Shown: in pieces, positions 63,972-64,000 of the stretch
Position numbering within the stretch: position 1 is the first letter of the stretch
How the letters are laid out: each line of letters opens with the position of its first letter
Source of the DNA: Nitrosomonadales bacterium
GTDB taxonomy: Bacteria > Pseudomonadota > Gammaproteobacteria > Burkholderiales > Gallionellaceae
Length of the DNA: 64,000 bases
Direction of reading: 5' to 3'
NCBI GenBank assembly: GCA_016716325.1
Contig: JADJWO010000001.1
Location: 1,736,001 to 1,800,000 of the forward strand
Made by a program: the position numbers and the translations under genes
The notes under the pieces: generated by a model
Database searches by the model: none
What the model saw: the letters and a program-made list of their open reading frames with translations, nothing else
What the model was told of the DNA's origin: nothing

Positions 63972-64000
63972 ATATGGAATAGTCTATCTTGGTTGCGGGG

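Overview
The window is a GC-rich (roughly 60%) chromosomal segment of a Gram-negative betaproteobacterium. The gene set fits an autotrophic member of the Nitrosomonadales (Gallionellaceae/Sideroxydans-like): a Calvin-cycle phosphoribulokinase beside leuS-lptE-holA, ubiC-ubiA, fur, a tandem glycine riboswitch on gcvT-gcvH-gcvP, and housekeeping genes with typical betaproteobacterial content. The lineage is inferred from protein resemblance and gene order; no rRNA gene is present and I see no tRNA gene. Almost all DNA is coding, and the gaps are small and often filled with short repeats.

Layout. 0-6 kb: a surface-polysaccharide block (SMR/EamA-type small transporter, WecE-like sugar aminotransferase, GT-C glycosyltransferase, SGNH-like protein, AlgI-type MBOAT acyltransferase). 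6-8.6 kb: apaH and several small lineage-restricted genes. 8.6-11.5 kb: a minus-strand unit of PfkB-type kinase, glycine-zipper lipoprotein, macro-domain protein and fructosamine-kinase-like protein. 11.5-23.3 kb: an ion and osmotic-homeostasis block with two MscS channels, a CPA-type antiporter, TrkH, an NhaD/ArsB-like transporter, a KamA-type radical SAM enzyme, a P2-type cation ATPase and an overlapping Na/Ca exchanger. 23.4-30.2 kb: PilZ protein, a small membrane protein, tpx, and gcvP-gcvH-gcvT behind a tandem glycine riboswitch and terminator, then an unlisted 53-residue Pmp3/YqaE gene. 30.2-40.9 kb: a minus-strand run leuS-lptE-holA-cutA-dsbD-aroQ-accB-accC-prmA-DUF3426. 41-47.3 kb: prk, uvrD-type helicase, MEKHLA protein, AhpD-like protein, two membrane proteins, thrH. 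47.3-55.7 kb: thrB-DUF2782-DNA glycosylase-LOG (minus), polA, ppx-phoU, rpiA. 55.8-64 kb: pgm, ridA, recG-ubiC-ubiA, an outer-membrane-like protein divergent from fur across a Fur-box-like palindrome, and a LysR regulator.

How parts work together. The glycine riboswitch should switch on the whole cleavage system when glycine rises. leuS through prmA groups translation, envelope assembly, cytochrome/disulfide chemistry and fatty-acid initiation genes. prk, rpiA and pgm serve pentose and hexose phosphate metabolism in an autotroph. The 11-23 kb block moves K+, Na+/H+ and divalent cations and releases solutes under osmotic downshock.

Most unusual points: (1) the second aptamer of the glycine riboswitch carries a roughly 200-nt arm where a short hairpin is usual; (2) recG has an in-frame insertion of about 30 residues that contains a perfect GC-rich palindrome of a repeat family also seen at the left end; (3) eleven tandem copies of TGAATCC separate ubiC from ubiA, and a related inverted repeat abuts the gcvP start codon; (4) a 372-bp MITE-like element with 19-bp perfect terminal inverted repeats and a nested hairpin; (5) a P2-type ATPase with PSALP in place of PEGLP in membrane helix 4. 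I found no defence system, CRISPR array or prophage.
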